A stretch of 64,000 bases of DNA from Nostoc sp. S13 (GTDB lineage: Bacteria > Cyanobacteriota > Cyanobacteriia > Cyanobacteriales > Nostocaceae). Under the pieces are notes generated by a model. It was not told the origin of the DNA. It saw nothing but the letters and a program-made list of their open reading frames with translations, and did not search any database. Of this stretch, positions 49,101 through 58,247 are shown one piece after another. Both the position numbers and the translations under genes were made by a program. The stretch is from NCBI RefSeq assembly GCF_029379315.1, contig NZ_JAQYWQ010000011.1, positions 1-64,000 on the forward strand. Reading direction: 5' to 3'. Every line of letters starts with the position of its first letter. The stretch's first letter is position 1.

Positions 49101-49552
49101 TTGGCGTCATGACGATGCACAAGATATAACTTGGCGTGAAGGGCGTGGCCCAGAAACAGTTTAATAATTAGTTTGTGAGTTTTTAGCTGATGACTTAACC
49201 GCCGCAAGCCCGCTTCATCCTGATTAGTCGGCGCACCGATAGTCAACTGCTTGCGAAATTCCGAGGCCATGCGTTTTTTAAACCGCACAATGCTACTATT
49301 ATCAATCCCTCTATCACCACTACTAAGGGTAAATGCTGCATGAACTTCATCACTCGGCAAGCTTTGCATCACGATTAGCAAACGGCAACAAGCCTTTTCA
49401 CTACCAACATACTGTTCGATTAAATCATCAATTCTTCGCCAACCTCTAAGGTTGAAGTAGCCAACACAAAAATCTGCCCGATAAGAGACTTTGAGAGTTT
49501 CTCGCAAAATCGGTAGCAGTTGTAAGTTAATGTTGTCAAAAATCCGGGGCAT
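46118..49552 (-). CDS. PLD-like nuclease / SNF2-type helicase fusion
   Basis: A 1144-residue protein. The N-terminal phospholipase D-like domain has HAKLYLV (His139, Lys141) and GSSNLT (159-164), a single HKD-type site that would need dimerisation. The helicase part has Walker A GDVVGLGKTLVG (278-289), Walker B DESH (351-354), LLSATPYNKS, and motif VI QRAGRVDRIGQ. A central acidic insert (about 605-660) separates the RecA lobes. Such PLD-helicase proteins accompany adenine methylases in restriction-like defence; the partner here is the methylase at 41.6-45.1 kb. It is probably the ATP-driven restriction component. Confidence 0.88.
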   Translation of the reverse strand: MPRIFDNINLQLLPILRETLKVSYRADFCVGYFNLRGWRRIDDLIEQYVGSEKACCRLLIVMQSLPSDEVHAAFTLSSGDRGIDNSSIVRFKKRMASEFRKQLTIGAPTNQDEAGLRRLSHQLKTHKLIIKLFLGHALHAKLYLVHRHDANTPTVGFLGSSNLTLPGLAKQGELNVDILDHDACNKLQKWFSDRWQDYGCVDISQDLAEIIDQSWAREELISPYYIYLKIAYHLSHEAIAGLSEFRIPREFNNLFDFQKAAVQLAARHVTRRGGVLVGDVVGLGKTLVGTALAKILQEDCYLETLILCPKNLVPMWQEYVNNYRLLAEVMSISQVQNKLPQLRRYRVVLIDESHNLRNREGKRYRAITEYIAANESKCILLSATPYNKSYLDLSAQLRLFVPEDEDLGLRPEALINQLGGSSIGELEFIRKHQCSVRSLAAFEKSEHPDDWRELMKRYMVRRTRSFIKDNYAHTDETGRKYLEFSDGRHSYFPHRIPRSLKFPLEGSNTDSYSHLYSELVVEVINQLNLPRYGLGNYVIAKHNQPPTDIEQRLINSLFRGGRRLMGFSRTNLFKRLESSGIIFIQSIERHILRNFIYLYALDKGLDIPIGTQDAELLDTSNNDEDADSVAAALFDTETEDDDSTTLLQVERDEGEETAFFNEDEKASKTEKVFRQRAESIYQEYTTRYQRRFKWLPSTLFDIKKLKRDLLEDVKALKNVLQYCGGWNPQKDEKLAALIKLLTKTHPKDKVLIFTQFADTVRYLTENLQSSHITNVAGVTGQSKDPTVMTGRFSPVSNGKRQQISSSDELRVLIATDVLSEGHNLQDCAIIVNWDLPWAIIRLIQRAGRVDRIGQNADQILCYSFLPAEGVERIINLRGRLRKRLQENAEVVGTDEAFFEDDDARVILDLYNEKSGVLDGEEDTEVDLTSEAFQIWKKATDGNPGLKKTIEEMENVVYSTRAHTPQPVQPEGVLLYMKTTEGNDSLIYVDRDGNSVTQSQLAVLRVAACEESTPAIPKDKQHHELVKKGAELIAEEEKNAGGQLGRPSGARFRSYERLKGYVQDMKGTLFVSEELLKGIDEIYRYPLRQSAIDTLNRQLRSGINNQQLADLVVSLRIDDRLCIVTEEMEKREPEIICSLGLFEGS

Positions 49553-49675
49553 TATTTAAAACTCTTAAAAAGAGAGCATTTATAAATATTTCGTACCTAT
49601 GTTATAGCAATCCTATTTGATTTCGTTCAAATCACAAGACTCAGATCCCCGACTTCTCTAAGATTTACGCAATGC

Positions 49676-49716
49676 TAGAAAAAAATAGAGCAGTTGCACT
49701 GTAATACAACTGCTCT
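49676..49716 (-). terminator. terminator of ndhH
   Basis: Stem AGAGCAGTTG (49687-49696) with CAACTGCTCT (49707-49716), 10-base loop, followed on the minus strand by ATTTTTTTC. It lies 25 bases beyond the ndhH stop. Confidence 0.88.
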
Positions 49717-49740
49717 CAAAAGTACTTAGATAGATATTAT

Positions 49741-50925
49741 CTACCTATCTACAGACCCCATGATTATGTCAATACTGCCGAGGATGACCACAACATCTGC
49801 AACCTTCATTCCGCGCAGTAAATGTGGGAGAATTTGGAGGTTGTTGAAGTCGGCTGCGCGAATCTTCCAACGTAAGGGGAAGACATTATCATCGCCAACC
49901 AAATAAATTCCCAATTCACCTTTACCACTTTCTACACGAGAGTAGATTTCGCCCTTGGGAATCTTGAAAGTAGGGGAAACTTTTTTGCCGATGAATTGAT
50001 AATCAAATGCGTCCCATTCTGATTTTTTCCCTGCGGCTAAACGTTTAGCTTCCAGATTTTCGTAAGGGCCGCCAGGAAGTCCTTTAATTGCTTGGCGAAT
50101 AATCTTCACAGATTCGCGCATTTCCCGCATCCGCACCACGTAACGGGCAAAGCAATCACCGGCGGTTTCCCACTGCACGTCCCAGTCGAAATCGTCATAG
50201 CATTCGTAATGGTCAACTTTCCGCAAATCCCATTGCACGCCAGATGCGCGTAACATTGGGCCAGAAAGTCCCCAGTTGATTGCTTCTTCACGGGTGATAG
50301 TACCAATACCCTCAATACGTCGCCGGAAGATGGGGTTATCGGTTACTAAGCGTTCGTACTCATCAACTTTGGGTATTAAGTAATCGCAGAATTCCACACA
50401 CTTATCTACCCAACCGTAAGGTAAATCGGCTGCTACCCCACCAACGCGGAAGTAATTGTTGTTCACCATCCGATAACCTGTGGCGGCTTCCCACAAATCA
50501 TAAATCATCTCCCGTTCCCGGAACTGGTAGAAGAAGGGAGTTTGAGCGCCCACGTCAGCGAGGAAGGGGCCAAACCACAGCAAGTGGTTAGCGATGCGGT
50601 TCAACTCCAGCATGATGACGCGGATGTAGCTAGCGCGTTTGGGGACAGCGACACCTGCAAGCTTTTCTGGGGCGTTGACAGTGACGGCTTCGTTGAACAT
50701 TCCCGCCGCGTAGTCCCAGCGACTGACGTAGGGGACGTACATAACATTAGTGCGGTTCTCGGCGATTTTTTCCATTCCCCGGTGCAGGTAGCCGATAACC
50801 GGTTCACAATCAACCACATCCTCGCCATCCAGGGTAACAATTAGCCGCAGAACCCCGTGCATTGAGGGGTGTTGTGGCCCCATGTTTAGCAGCATTGGTT
50901 CAGTGCGGGTTTCTAGTCTGGTCAT
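49741..50925 (-). CDS. ndhH: NAD(P)H-quinone oxidoreductase subunit H
   Basis: A 394-residue subunit of the thylakoid NDH-1 complex, homologous to the 49-kDa subunit/NuoD that helps form the quinone site. Motifs are [21 protein letters not shown] shown as [33 protein letters not shown] and the [17 protein letters not shown] end. I chose the ATG at 50925 because it gives the exact family length; the frame stays open 34 codons upstream. It is divergent from rsmH and has its own terminator. Confidence 0.95.
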   Translation of the reverse strand: MTRLETRTEPMLLNMGPQHPSMHGVLRLIVTLDGEDVVDCEPVIGYLHRGMEKIAENRTNVMYVPYVSRWDYAAGMFNEAVTVNAPEKLAGVAVPKRASYIRVIMLELNRIANHLLWFGPFLADVGAQTPFFYQFREREMIYDLWEAATGYRMVNNNYFRVGGVAADLPYGWVDKCVEFCDYLIPKVDEYERLVTDNPIFRRRIEGIGTITREEAINWGLSGPMLRASGVQWDLRKVDHYECYDDFDWDVQWETAGDCFARYVVRMREMRESVKIIRQAIKGLPGGPYENLEAKRLAAGKKSEWDAFDYQFIGKKVSPTFKIPKGEIYSRVESGKGELGIYLVGDDNVFPLRWKIRAADFNNLQILPHLLRGMKVADVVVILGSIDIIMGSVDR

Positions 50926-51266
50926 AGATTTTGTGTTCTCCTGTTGTGTTCGTGTAGCGTGCCAAAGGCATAATTTTGAATTGAACCGCCCAGATGCCAA
51001 CCAGACCCAATTTATCTTGTTTGTCAAGCCAAATTAAGGACTGTAGTAATCTCTCAAGAGGTATCGATGGCCAGACGCGGTGACAGGGAAGCGTCAGCCC
51101 TAACCAGTCAATTTCAACTGGACAGATTATTAGCAGCAATACTTTTAGGGAAAGCTACCTTGAGAGCGTCTACATGTATTGCCCATACAGGGGTATGTTG
51201 GAGAGGGGGTGACAGAGGAGGGATTTTACTTGATGTTTCATTTTGTTGCACTTCTTCAATTATTAT
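50926..51266. other. divergent promoter region of ndhH and rsmH
   Basis: About 340 bases. Open frames on both strands (51067-51336 plus, 51114-51368 minus) do not resemble any family and overlap rsmH. The promoters of both genes should be here; no operator-like repeat was found. Confidence 0.45.
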
Positions 51267-52181
51267 ATGGAAGCTGGATATCAGGGACTTGAAGCGCAGA
51301 ATTTTTCCCATATTCCCGTTTTGGGTCGGGAAGTAATTGAGGGTTTGGCGGTGCGTCCGGGCGGGCATTATTTAGATGTGACGGTAGGCGGTGGTGGTCA
51401 CAGTCGCCTGATTTTAGAAGCTGCGGCAGATGTACGGGTAACGGCGATTGACCAAGATGAAGATGCTTTAGCAGCAGCGCAGAAGAATTTAGCTGAATAT
51501 GGCGTTAGCGGAGATCCTCCTTCAGAGGCTCGCATACAATTTATTCATAGCAATTTTGCTGCCTACGAGTTTACCCCTAACACTTTCGACGGTATTCTCG
51601 CCGATTTGGGGGTGAGTTCTTACCATTTAGATCAGGCAGAACGGGGTTTCAGCTTTCGCCAAGCTGCAAATTTGGATATGCGAATGGATCGAGGGCGATC
51701 GCTAACTGCTGCTGATGTGATTAATAATTGGGATGAAGCGGATTTAGCAGATATTTTTTTTAAGTACGGTGAGGAGAGATTATCGCGGCGCATTGCCAGA
51801 CGCATTGTTGAACGGCGTCCGTTGCACACAACTGTTGAATTAGCTGAAGCGATCGCTTCTTCAGTTCCCCCGAAATACCGTTATGGTAGAATTCACCCCG
51901 CTACCCGTGTTTTTCAAGCTCTACGAATTGTCGTCAACGATGAGTTAAAATCCCTAGAAACCTTTTTGGATAAAGCACCAAATGCCCTTGTCCCTGGTGG
52001 CAGAATTGCGATTATCAGTTTTCACAGTTTGGAAGACCGGCCGGTGAAGCATGGTTTGAGAAATTTACCTTTATTAAAGGTCTTGACAAAAAAGCCGATT
52101 ATTGCTCAAGAAGAGGAAATTGCTAATAATCCGCGATCGCGATCGGCCAAACTGAGGATAGCAGAGAGAAAGCAGGAGTGA
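51267..52181 (+). CDS. rsmH: 16S rRNA (cytosine-1402-N4)-methyltransferase RsmH
   Basis: A 304-residue methyltransferase that modifies C1402 in the ribosomal P site. Motifs are [25 protein letters not shown] (SAM loop), [27 protein letters not shown], and [19 protein letters not shown] chose ATG 51267, which matches the family N-terminus; the frame is open eight codons more. The sequence [12 protein letters not shown] near the end departs from the usual SLEDR(I/L)VK by one residue. It is not next to division genes here. Confidence 0.95.
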   Translation: MEAGYQGLEAQNFSHIPVLGREVIEGLAVRPGGHYLDVTVGGGGHSRLILEAAADVRVTAIDQDEDALAAAQKNLAEYGVSGDPPSEARIQFIHSNFAAYEFTPNTFDGILADLGVSSYHLDQAERGFSFRQAANLDMRMDRGRSLTAADVINNWDEADLADIFFKYGEERLSRRIARRIVERRPLHTTVELAEAIASSVPPKYRYGRIHPATRVFQALRIVVNDELKSLETFLDKAPNALVPGGRIAIISFHSLEDRPVKHGLRNLPLLKVLTKKPIIAQEEEIANNPRSRSAKLRIAERKQE

Positions 52182-52522
52182 TATTAACCTGCGATAGTTT
52201 TATGAGAAAGACTTTTGGCATTGCTTAATTGCAGTACGAATTACTCTCATACCTTTTTTCAAAATGCCGAGGCTGATAGCCAAAGTCCACTCAAGTGGAC
52301 TCAAACCCTTGCTCAGTACTCTTTAGAACGCTTTAGCTATGCAATCCACAAATTCATTTTGAAGCGGTTGTTGGGACTAATGCAATATCTCAGTAAGTCT
52401 ACTTATGTGCTTTTTGCCAAGTTTTTTGTGATATATGTTTAGACATTAGGCGTAAATTTGTGGACGTACTAATGTACTATGTTTGTCAAACATATATTGC
52501 ATAACACAGATAAAATTAAAAA
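52182..52522. other. intergenic region, nothing recognised
   Basis: A 75-codon open frame (52215-52442) has no recognisable motif, no Shine-Dalgarno sequence and a short palindrome inside (AGTCCACTCAAGTGGACT). I do not call it a gene. Confidence 0.4.
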
Positions 52523-53242
52523 ATGAGCATAATAATCCAATCTTTTCCCTTCTACAACAGGTATGCAGGTATTCAGCACGACGTGCGGGTATATTCTGAT
52601 GAGAAAGGTGGGAATAGCAAAATAGTCTTAGAGGATGTTGTATTAATACTGTTAGCGCAACCAAGAAAACCAGCCGATACCAATGATGCGATCGCCATTA
52701 CAAAAGAAAAGATTGAACTAGCGAGTATAAAGCCAACTGATTTTGACGGCTTGCACTTAGCTACAGTAGATCAAATGGAAGAATTTTACATCTGCTGTGA
52801 TGAACTTGGAGACTATGGAAAACCTACTGTTTATGATCGCTTTGGCAAATGGTGGGTAGATATTCTTCGTGAGCTGATGGAAAAACGTTTAGCTCATATT
52901 GGCCGTTTAGTAAGTAGAGTACCAGTGTGGGAGAAAGACTTAGATAAAACTCGAAGAATTTTTGGAGAGGAAGCTAAGAAAGAAATTGCTCTCAGAACAT
53001 GGTTGAAGATGTATTACAAACTAAGTGTTGATTGGATGGTAACAGTTATTAGTTATAAAACAAGTTTAAAAATGTCTCACCTTTACAGAGGAACTACCGG
53101 AGAGGTTCCAAACAATGTCAACTCTGGCAAAGAAAATGACAGAAGGAGACAAACAGGCAACAACGTTTACACTCCTGAGACTTTTGTAGTAATCGCACCG
53201 GAAGTTGAAAAACTGTTAGAAAATCCCAAAAATTTACTATAA
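52523..53242 (+). CDS. hypothetical protein, probably truncated by an in-frame stop
   Basis: 239 residues, soluble, mixed alpha/beta, no motif I recognise; a Trp/Tyr/Lys-rich middle part (GKWWVDILRELMEKRLAHI) and a polar Asn/Gly-rich linker near 195-215. Translation stops at TAA 53240-53242, but the same frame stays open for 69 more codons to 53452 with similar charged helical composition. The ancestral protein was therefore probably about 309 residues. The 134-residue membrane protein gene starts 3 bases after the extended end, so they look like an operon. Confidence 0.6.
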   Translation: MSIIIQSFPFYNRYAGIQHDVRVYSDEKGGNSKIVLEDVVLILLAQPRKPADTNDAIAITKEKIELASIKPTDFDGLHLATVDQMEEFYICCDELGDYGKPTVYDRFGKWWVDILRELMEKRLAHIGRLVSRVPVWEKDLDKTRRIFGEEAKKEIALRTWLKMYYKLSVDWMVTVISYKTSLKMSHLYRGTTGEVPNNVNSGKENDRRRQTGNNVYTPETFVVIAPEVEKLLENPKNLL

Positions 53243-53452
53243 AATGCTGCTGAAAATATTAAAAAATCCGATAAAGTAGAACAAGAAAGAAACCTAGTGA
53301 AAACATTGAGATTAGAAGGAAAATCAGATGACGAAATTATCGAGCAGATATGGAAAGTAACCCCACAATCAAATCTGGCAGAAGCAGAGGGCGAATATAG
53401 AAATTACCAATACGAATTATTAAAAAGTTTTCTAGGATTTATTAAGAAGTAA
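53243..53452 (+). pseudogene. in-frame tail of the preceding hypothetical gene
   Basis: 69 codons in the same frame directly after the TAA, with no ATG start of their own. The composition is Lys/Glu-rich and helical (LRLEGKSDDEIIEQIWKV). It ends 2 bases before the next gene. The simplest reading is a recent nonsense mutation at 53240; stop-codon readthrough is possible but unsupported. Confidence 0.5.
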
Positions 53453-53454
53453 AT

Positions 53455-53859
53455 ATGTTATTACAAGAAAAAGTTATTAGTTTGTTAGAGTCACGACAGC
53501 TAAAACCTAAGGAGCGAAGAATAGGAGGTAGATCAGACCTAGTAGTAAAACTAAATAATAATTATACTTTCACTATTAGAGAGCATAAAATCAAGCCTGG
53601 ATACCTATACGCTAATCTTAAAAATGGAGATGTGTTGACAGAATGGGTTGAACTCGATGAAGTGTCTTTACCTCTTGCTATTGATTACGTAAACAGTTTT
53701 AATAGACCAAATATAAAACCGAGTCTGCTGAGTAAACGAACTTTATTTTTGTGGACAAGTATTATCTGTTTTCTTATTTTAACAGGTATGTCTGCTTATC
53801 TTATTGCGAAAAAGCCAAGTACCTGTAATTGTCAACAATCCACTTCATCCTTAAAATAA
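53455..53859 (+). CDS. hypothetical protein with C-terminal membrane anchor
   Basis: 134 residues. The N-terminal ~90 residues are charged and soluble. One transmembrane helix (about 97-117, LFLWTSIICFLILTGMSAYL) is followed by a short Cys/Ser/Gln tail. This tail-anchored layout would place the main domain in the cytoplasm. No family recognised. The 3-base spacing to the preceding reading frame suggests that the two proteins work together. Confidence 0.6.
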   Translation: MLLQEKVISLLESRQLKPKERRIGGRSDLVVKLNNNYTFTIREHKIKPGYLYANLKNGDVLTEWVELDEVSLPLAIDYVNSFNRPNIKPSLLSKRTLFLWTSIICFLILTGMSAYLIAKKPSTCNCQQSTSSLK

Positions 53860-53922
53860 TTATTTCTTTGATTTGGACTAAAAATTTTTAATTATGAATC
53901 ACAGTAATTAAAAGAATACTAG

Positions 53923-54135
53923 ATGGAAATTAGTAATCTGTTTACAGCAGGTGGCGTGGTCATGTGGCTTTTGCTAGAGTTATCCTTGTTAAGGATAGCG
54001 CTGATTATCGAACATATGTATCAGCTTTTAGGTAAGGATAAATAATCGGCAAAACAAGCAGGTGCGAAAGATGCCACAGCTTTATCGCATTGATAATATA
54101 GTTGGTGCTTTAGACTACCAGACGAGGCGGAACTA
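53923..54135 (+). pseudogene. ExbB/TolQ-type proton channel, N-terminal remnant
   Basis: ATG 53923 opens a 40-codon frame with NLFTAGGVVMWLLLELSLLR and ALIIEHMYQLL, the first transmembrane helix of ExbB/TolQ/MotA-type proteins. After the stop at 54043 another frame gives LYRIDNIVGALDYQTRR, which fits the following cytoplasmic segment. The rest of the protein, including the conserved second and third helices, is absent. Confidence 0.6.
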
Positions 54136-54264
54136 GGTAATTGTAAATTAGTAATCGGTAATTGGTCACTAGTTGTTACCGATTTTGCTCTCTAATTTTC
54201 GACTCTAATAGTGTTCTAAAATGACGAATAGCTTTTTTCGCTAAAGTTTTTAAGGGAATACTCT

Positions 54265-54471
54265 ATGACTATTTGGGTAAATGAGCAAATTGATCCGTCT
54301 GGAATGATTCATGCCTGTATTGCCACTTGTAATGAATCTCAAGCCAAAGATTGTCATGATTCCTTTGAGAATAATTTGACTGAGACACAAAAGGCAGCAG
54401 GTTGGGTCGCGCAATTGCGGACAGTCGATTCTTGGGATGAAGTGCCAGTGAATTCTTTAAAACTTAATTAA
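54265..54471 (+). CDS. small conserved hypothetical protein
   Basis: 68 residues, soluble and acidic, with two cysteines in HACIATCNES and a Trp-rich end (GWVAQLRTVDSWDEVP). An intact ATG frame with AAGGGA upstream and normal codon use makes a real gene likely. I recall similar small proteins in other Nostoc but know no function. Confidence 0.6.
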   Translation: MTIWVNEQIDPSGMIHACIATCNESQAKDCHDSFENNLTETQKAAGWVAQLRTVDSWDEVPVNSLKLN

Positions 54472-55106
54472 TTGGGTGCTATCGAAACTATGCTGCATCG
54501 GTTAGCACATTTCCTAGCAGACAAGATTACCTTTGAATTTTCAACTTGTCTTTGCACGAAACGGGAGCAACGCTCCAAAGTGAGGTGTTAAAAATTAGGG
54601 ATATAAATCACCTATTTAATAGTGCGTAGGCGCAGCCCGCCGCAGGCATCGCAGCGAAATGGCTGTTTTTATTGAGAATATAGCTATCTAACTGAGAATT
54701 AAAAACCGATCTAACTTTGGAGCATTGCTCCGGGCGAAACTCTGACGCACTTTGCCTCACCAGATGCCTGTTTAATCCTGCTTTGCTGACAGTTATACCA
54801 TTTTGGTTTTGACTGCAAATCGCCTGAAATGAAGGCCGTTTTTTGAGATTTTGATCGACCAAATTTCAGGAGTATAGGCGTAGCCCGCCATAGGCATCGC
54901 TTGTCTACCACACGCAGCGATCGCCGCAAATCCCATTAAAAAAGGTTAATAAAGGATAAAAATCGGATTAAAATTATCAAATTATTAACAATTGCTGCCA
55001 AAAAAAGTAACATATTAGAGAAAAGGGATGATTCTTTGCAACTTTTAAGAGCTATCATCTATACCGGAGATTAAATTAAAAAACTTGCAAAAACCGCATC
55101 AATTTA
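54472..55106. repeat. dispersed repeat region
   Basis: Contains two related blocks of the GTAGGCGCAGCCCGCC...AGGCATCGC type (54622-54655 and 54875-54900), found widely between Nostoc genes. Open frames on the minus strand here are repeat-derived. The last ~150 bases are AT-rich and probably hold the promoter of the next gene. Confidence 0.6.
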
Positions 55107-55664
55107 GTGAACTATTCTAGAGTTTACACTTCGGAGCAAGCCTGTCCCATTAACTTAGTTGCCGAAACGGGACAAGCGGTTCAAATTTCAATTCATGCTC
55201 CCACTCCATATATCTGTGCCAACTGCGAACGGATATTACCAGATTGGAAACGGCAGCCATTTTTACGAGTAGTGATTGTCTTACAGCAATCGCGTAATCA
55301 ACTAGTCGAAAAGACGACAGAAGTAGAGACAGAGAAAGAATGCTTGCGAGAAAAGTTTATGATATTTGGCTGTGATTTGGCATTTAATCTGCGCGATCGC
55401 GGCTATTTAACAGACCTGATCGACCCTCGTACAGGCTATCCTTTATTGTCCCATCCCGGAGCAATTCCCCACGATGACACAGCAGTTGTCAAAGCTTTGC
55501 TCAACTATCCAGTGATTAAAAATCAATGCCGTGTATTAATTCATCCCGACTGGGGTGCAGCAGTTTACCCTAGCATTTTGATATCAGAAGCTCCCCCAAT
55601 TGCGATCGAATTGGTTACAAAAAGCATAGCAGCCATGCATGGGTGGAAAGAAATTGATGATTAA
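55107..55664 (+). CDS. MMADHC-like (methylmalonic aciduria and homocystinuria type D) protein
   Basis: A 185-residue protein starting at GTG. It resembles the C-terminal domain of human MMADHC, the cobalamin-trafficking adaptor: FMIFGCDLAFNLRDRGYLTD (residues 86-105) and NQCRVLIHPDWGAAVYPS near 140-158. A CANCE pair (Cys37, Cys40) lies near the N-terminus. Cyanobacteria make pseudocobalamin, so a role in cobamide handling is possible but untested. No other cobalamin gene is near. Confidence 0.8.
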   Translation: MNYSRVYTSEQACPINLVAETGQAVQISIHAPTPYICANCERILPDWKRQPFLRVVIVLQQSRNQLVEKTTEVETEKECLREKFMIFGCDLAFNLRDRGYLTDLIDPRTGYPLLSHPGAIPHDDTAVVKALLNYPVIKNQCRVLIHPDWGAAVYPSILISEAPPIAIELVTKSIAAMHGWKEIDD

Positions 55665-55810
55665 TTGGGTATTGGGCATTGGTTTGCAAAGCCAATATTT
55701 TACAGTGGCTGATTTAAGCGTAATCTACCAAAAGAGAATAATTAATAAAATCAGGTGACTAAAGGCATAGCACCTATACATGGATGGAGAAAGTGAGTTA
55801 TTAGTCTCAT

Positions 55811-56842
55811 TTAAAGCTCATCAAATTGACAAATAGACTCTGGTTTTACAGGACATATTTGGGGTGCGATCGCGTTATTCTTAATATTCAGAAAAGTCAA
55901 TTTTGTCAGAGCGGATAAAGGCTTGATATCACTGATTTTATTTGAGTTAAGGGAGAGTTTAGTCAAATTAGTCAGAGCGGACAAAGGCTTGACATCGCTA
56001 ATTTCATTTGATTCAAGGGAGAGAATAGTCAAATTAGTCAGATTAGACAAAGGCTTGATATCAATGATTTCATTTGAGTTGAGGTAGAGATAAGTCAAAT
56101 TAGTCAGAGTAGACAAAGGTTTAATATTGCTGACTTCATTTGAGCGCAGAGAGAGAGAAGTTAAATTAGTCAGAGTGGACAAAGGCTTGATATCGCTAAT
56201 TTTATTGGAGCGGAGGTCGATAGAAGTCAAATTAGTCAGAGCGGACAAAGGCTTAATATTGCTAACTTCATTTGTGCCGAGGTCGATAGAAGTCAAATTA
56301 GTCAGAGCAGACAAAGGCTTGATATCGCTGATTTCATTTATGCCGAGGTCGATAGAAGTCAATTTTGTCAGAGCAGACAAATGCTTGATATCACTGATTT
56401 TATTTGAGTGGAGCGAGAGAAAAGTCAATTTTGTCAGAGCAGAGAAAGGCTTGATATCGCTGATTTCATTTGAGCCGAGGTCCAGAGAAGTCAAATTAGT
56501 CAGAGAAGACAAATGCTTGATATCGCTGATTTCATTTGAGCCGAGGTCGAGAGAAGTCAAATTAGTCAGAGTAGACAAAGGCTTGATATCGCTGATTTCA
56601 TTTGAGTTGAGGGAGAGTTTAGTCAAATTAGTCAGCTTTTGATTAGCCTGCTTGCAATTTTGAGTCTGGGCAATTTTTAACAGTACCTCAACAGTATGTT
56701 TTGTCTGTGGAGGTAAAGTTGATTTCTGCTGACACCAATCTGTAAAGCTTTTGGGAGTTGCCAGAGGAGCAGCAATGGTCTGTGTGGTATAAAATCCCAA
56801 AGTAAAAGTAAATATTGTGGCGATCGCTAAAGTAAGTCTCAT
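55811..56842 (-). CDS. exported leucine-rich repeat protein
   Basis: 343 residues. A signal peptide (TLAIATIFTFTLGFYTTQTIAAP) is followed by a short helical cap with CQQKST and CKQANQ, then eleven to twelve 22-residue LRRs of the SDIKPLSALTNLTSLDLGSN type (internalin/SDS22-like). The end, APQICPVKPESICQ, may be a disulphide cap. The nearly identical repeats show recent internal duplication and could expand or shrink. It probably binds protein on the cell surface or in the periplasm. Confidence 0.85.
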   Translation of the reverse strand: MRLTLAIATIFTFTLGFYTTQTIAAPLATPKSFTDWCQQKSTLPPQTKHTVEVLLKIAQTQNCKQANQKLTNLTKLSLNSNEISDIKPLSTLTNLTSLDLGSNEISDIKHLSSLTNLTSLDLGSNEISDIKPFSALTKLTFLSLHSNKISDIKHLSALTKLTSIDLGINEISDIKPLSALTNLTSIDLGTNEVSNIKPLSALTNLTSIDLRSNKISDIKPLSTLTNLTSLSLRSNEVSNIKPLSTLTNLTYLYLNSNEIIDIKPLSNLTNLTILSLESNEISDVKPLSALTNLTKLSLNSNKISDIKPLSALTKLTFLNIKNNAIAPQICPVKPESICQFDEL

Positions 56843-56931
56843 TGCATAATCTTATACTATCCACTTATGCAATTACACTATGCAATAATTACCTAAAATT
56901 AGTATAAAAAAGTAATTAAGGAAAAATAAAA

Positions 56932-57948
56932 TCAGTTATTCTTAGGTTTACGCAATTTCTGAGAACCAATTGGGCCGAGAATTTGATTAAGGTCACGCAA
57001 CTGTTCAGCTGTACCCATTCCAATTAGCCGATCTCCCGGCATTAACACCGTATCGCCAGTGGGGCCACCAATTAAAGTCCCATCAAGGCGACGAATTGCC
57101 AAAACTAATGCCCCAGTTTGCGATCGCAATCTCGCTTTTTGCAAACTCTGACCCACAAAGGGACAAGAAACTGGGTCGAGTAAAAATTCTTCCATATATA
57201 ACTGACGGTCTGCACCTGTCAAAATCCCGTCTACAAAGTCCAATACTTGCGGTCTGAGAGCCGCAGCAGCCATGCGTTTCCCACCAGTAATATAGGGGGA
57301 TATCACTTCATCTGCACCACCGCGTCGTAACTTCTGCAAAGCTTCTTCTGTACTTGCCCGTGCGATCGCCCGAATTCCGGTATTCAGTGTTTTTGCTGAT
57401 AAAACAATATATAAATTTTCGGCATCTGAAGGAAGTGCTGCAACGATACAAGTTGCTCTTTCAATACCAACTTTTAGGAGTGTATCATCTAGGGTAGCGT
57501 CACCTTGGTATGCCGTGTAACCTTCCATCTGTGCCCTTTGTACAGATTCTACCTCCGAATCAATTACCACAAAAAGTACATCTTCTGCCTGAAATTCCTT
57601 GGCAATTTGACGACCAGTTCGACTAAATCCACAGATGATGTAATGTTCTGATAGGGATTCCATTAAGCGCCTCTGCTGCTGTAGCCGAATTCCTTCGTGA
57701 AAGTAGCCTTCAATGATCGCTTCTGTAAATCTGTTGACAATGTAACCGATATTCACCACACCCAACAAAATCAGGGCAATTGTAAACAACCGTCCTCGGC
57801 TACCCAGTGGGTGCGTCTCTCCATATCCCACAGTCGCTAAAGTGATGACTGTCATGTAAGCTGCGTCTTCCCATGACCAGCCCTCTATTATTCCATACCA
57901 CAAAGTGCCAATGATGAAAACACCGCCAAGAGCGATCGCCCCAGCCAT
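56932..57948 (-). CDS. potassium channel with TrkA-type regulatory domain
   Basis: 338 residues. Two transmembrane helices flank a pore loop with the selectivity filter TVGYGE (39-44). A TrkA-N/RCK Rossmann domain (YIICGFSRTGRQIA, about 107-120) and a TrkA-C domain (GDRLIGMG near the end) follow. It likely forms a tetrameric potassium channel gated by a nucleotide or ion. AAGGAG sits 5 bases before the ATG, which fixes the start. Confidence 0.92.
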   Translation of the reverse strand: MAGAIALGGVFIIGTLWYGIIEGWSWEDAAYMTVITLATVGYGETHPLGSRGRLFTIALILLGVVNIGYIVNRFTEAIIEGYFHEGIRLQQQRRLMESLSEHYIICGFSRTGRQIAKEFQAEDVLFVVIDSEVESVQRAQMEGYTAYQGDATLDDTLLKVGIERATCIVAALPSDAENLYIVLSAKTLNTGIRAIARASTEEALQKLRRGGADEVISPYITGGKRMAAAALRPQVLDFVDGILTGADRQLYMEEFLLDPVSCPFVGQSLQKARLRSQTGALVLAIRRLDGTLIGGPTGDTVLMPGDRLIGMGTAEQLRDLNQILGPIGSQKLRKPKNN

Positions 57949-58247
57949 TAACTCCTTTTGGATACGTTGATATTTTTGCTCAAGTGTTGAGAATGAGGTA
58001 AAAATAGTACTTTTAACCTAATTTTTCTAATTTTCTGCTAACTTTTTAGCATTCGTCCTTTTTAGTATATTTAAACTAAGTACAACATTTAATTTAATCG
58101 CAGAGCAGATTTTTAATACTGGTAATCAAGTATTTAGAATAACGTAATAATAGTACTTTTAGGCTAGTTTTTCTAGTTTTCTACTAACTTTATAGCATTC
58201 GTCCTTTTTATTATATTTAAACTACAAGTTATCTAAATAACTCCGGA

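Noticed and set aside
51067-51368. Open frames between ndhH and rsmH
   Set aside because: They overlap the rsmH start in other frames and lack any family resemblance.
52215-52442. 75-codon open frame after rsmH
   Set aside because: No ribosome binding site, no motif and an internal palindrome; may be chance.
54608-54929. Minus-strand open frames of 72-84 codons
   Set aside because: Overlap dispersed repeats and show no conserved motif.
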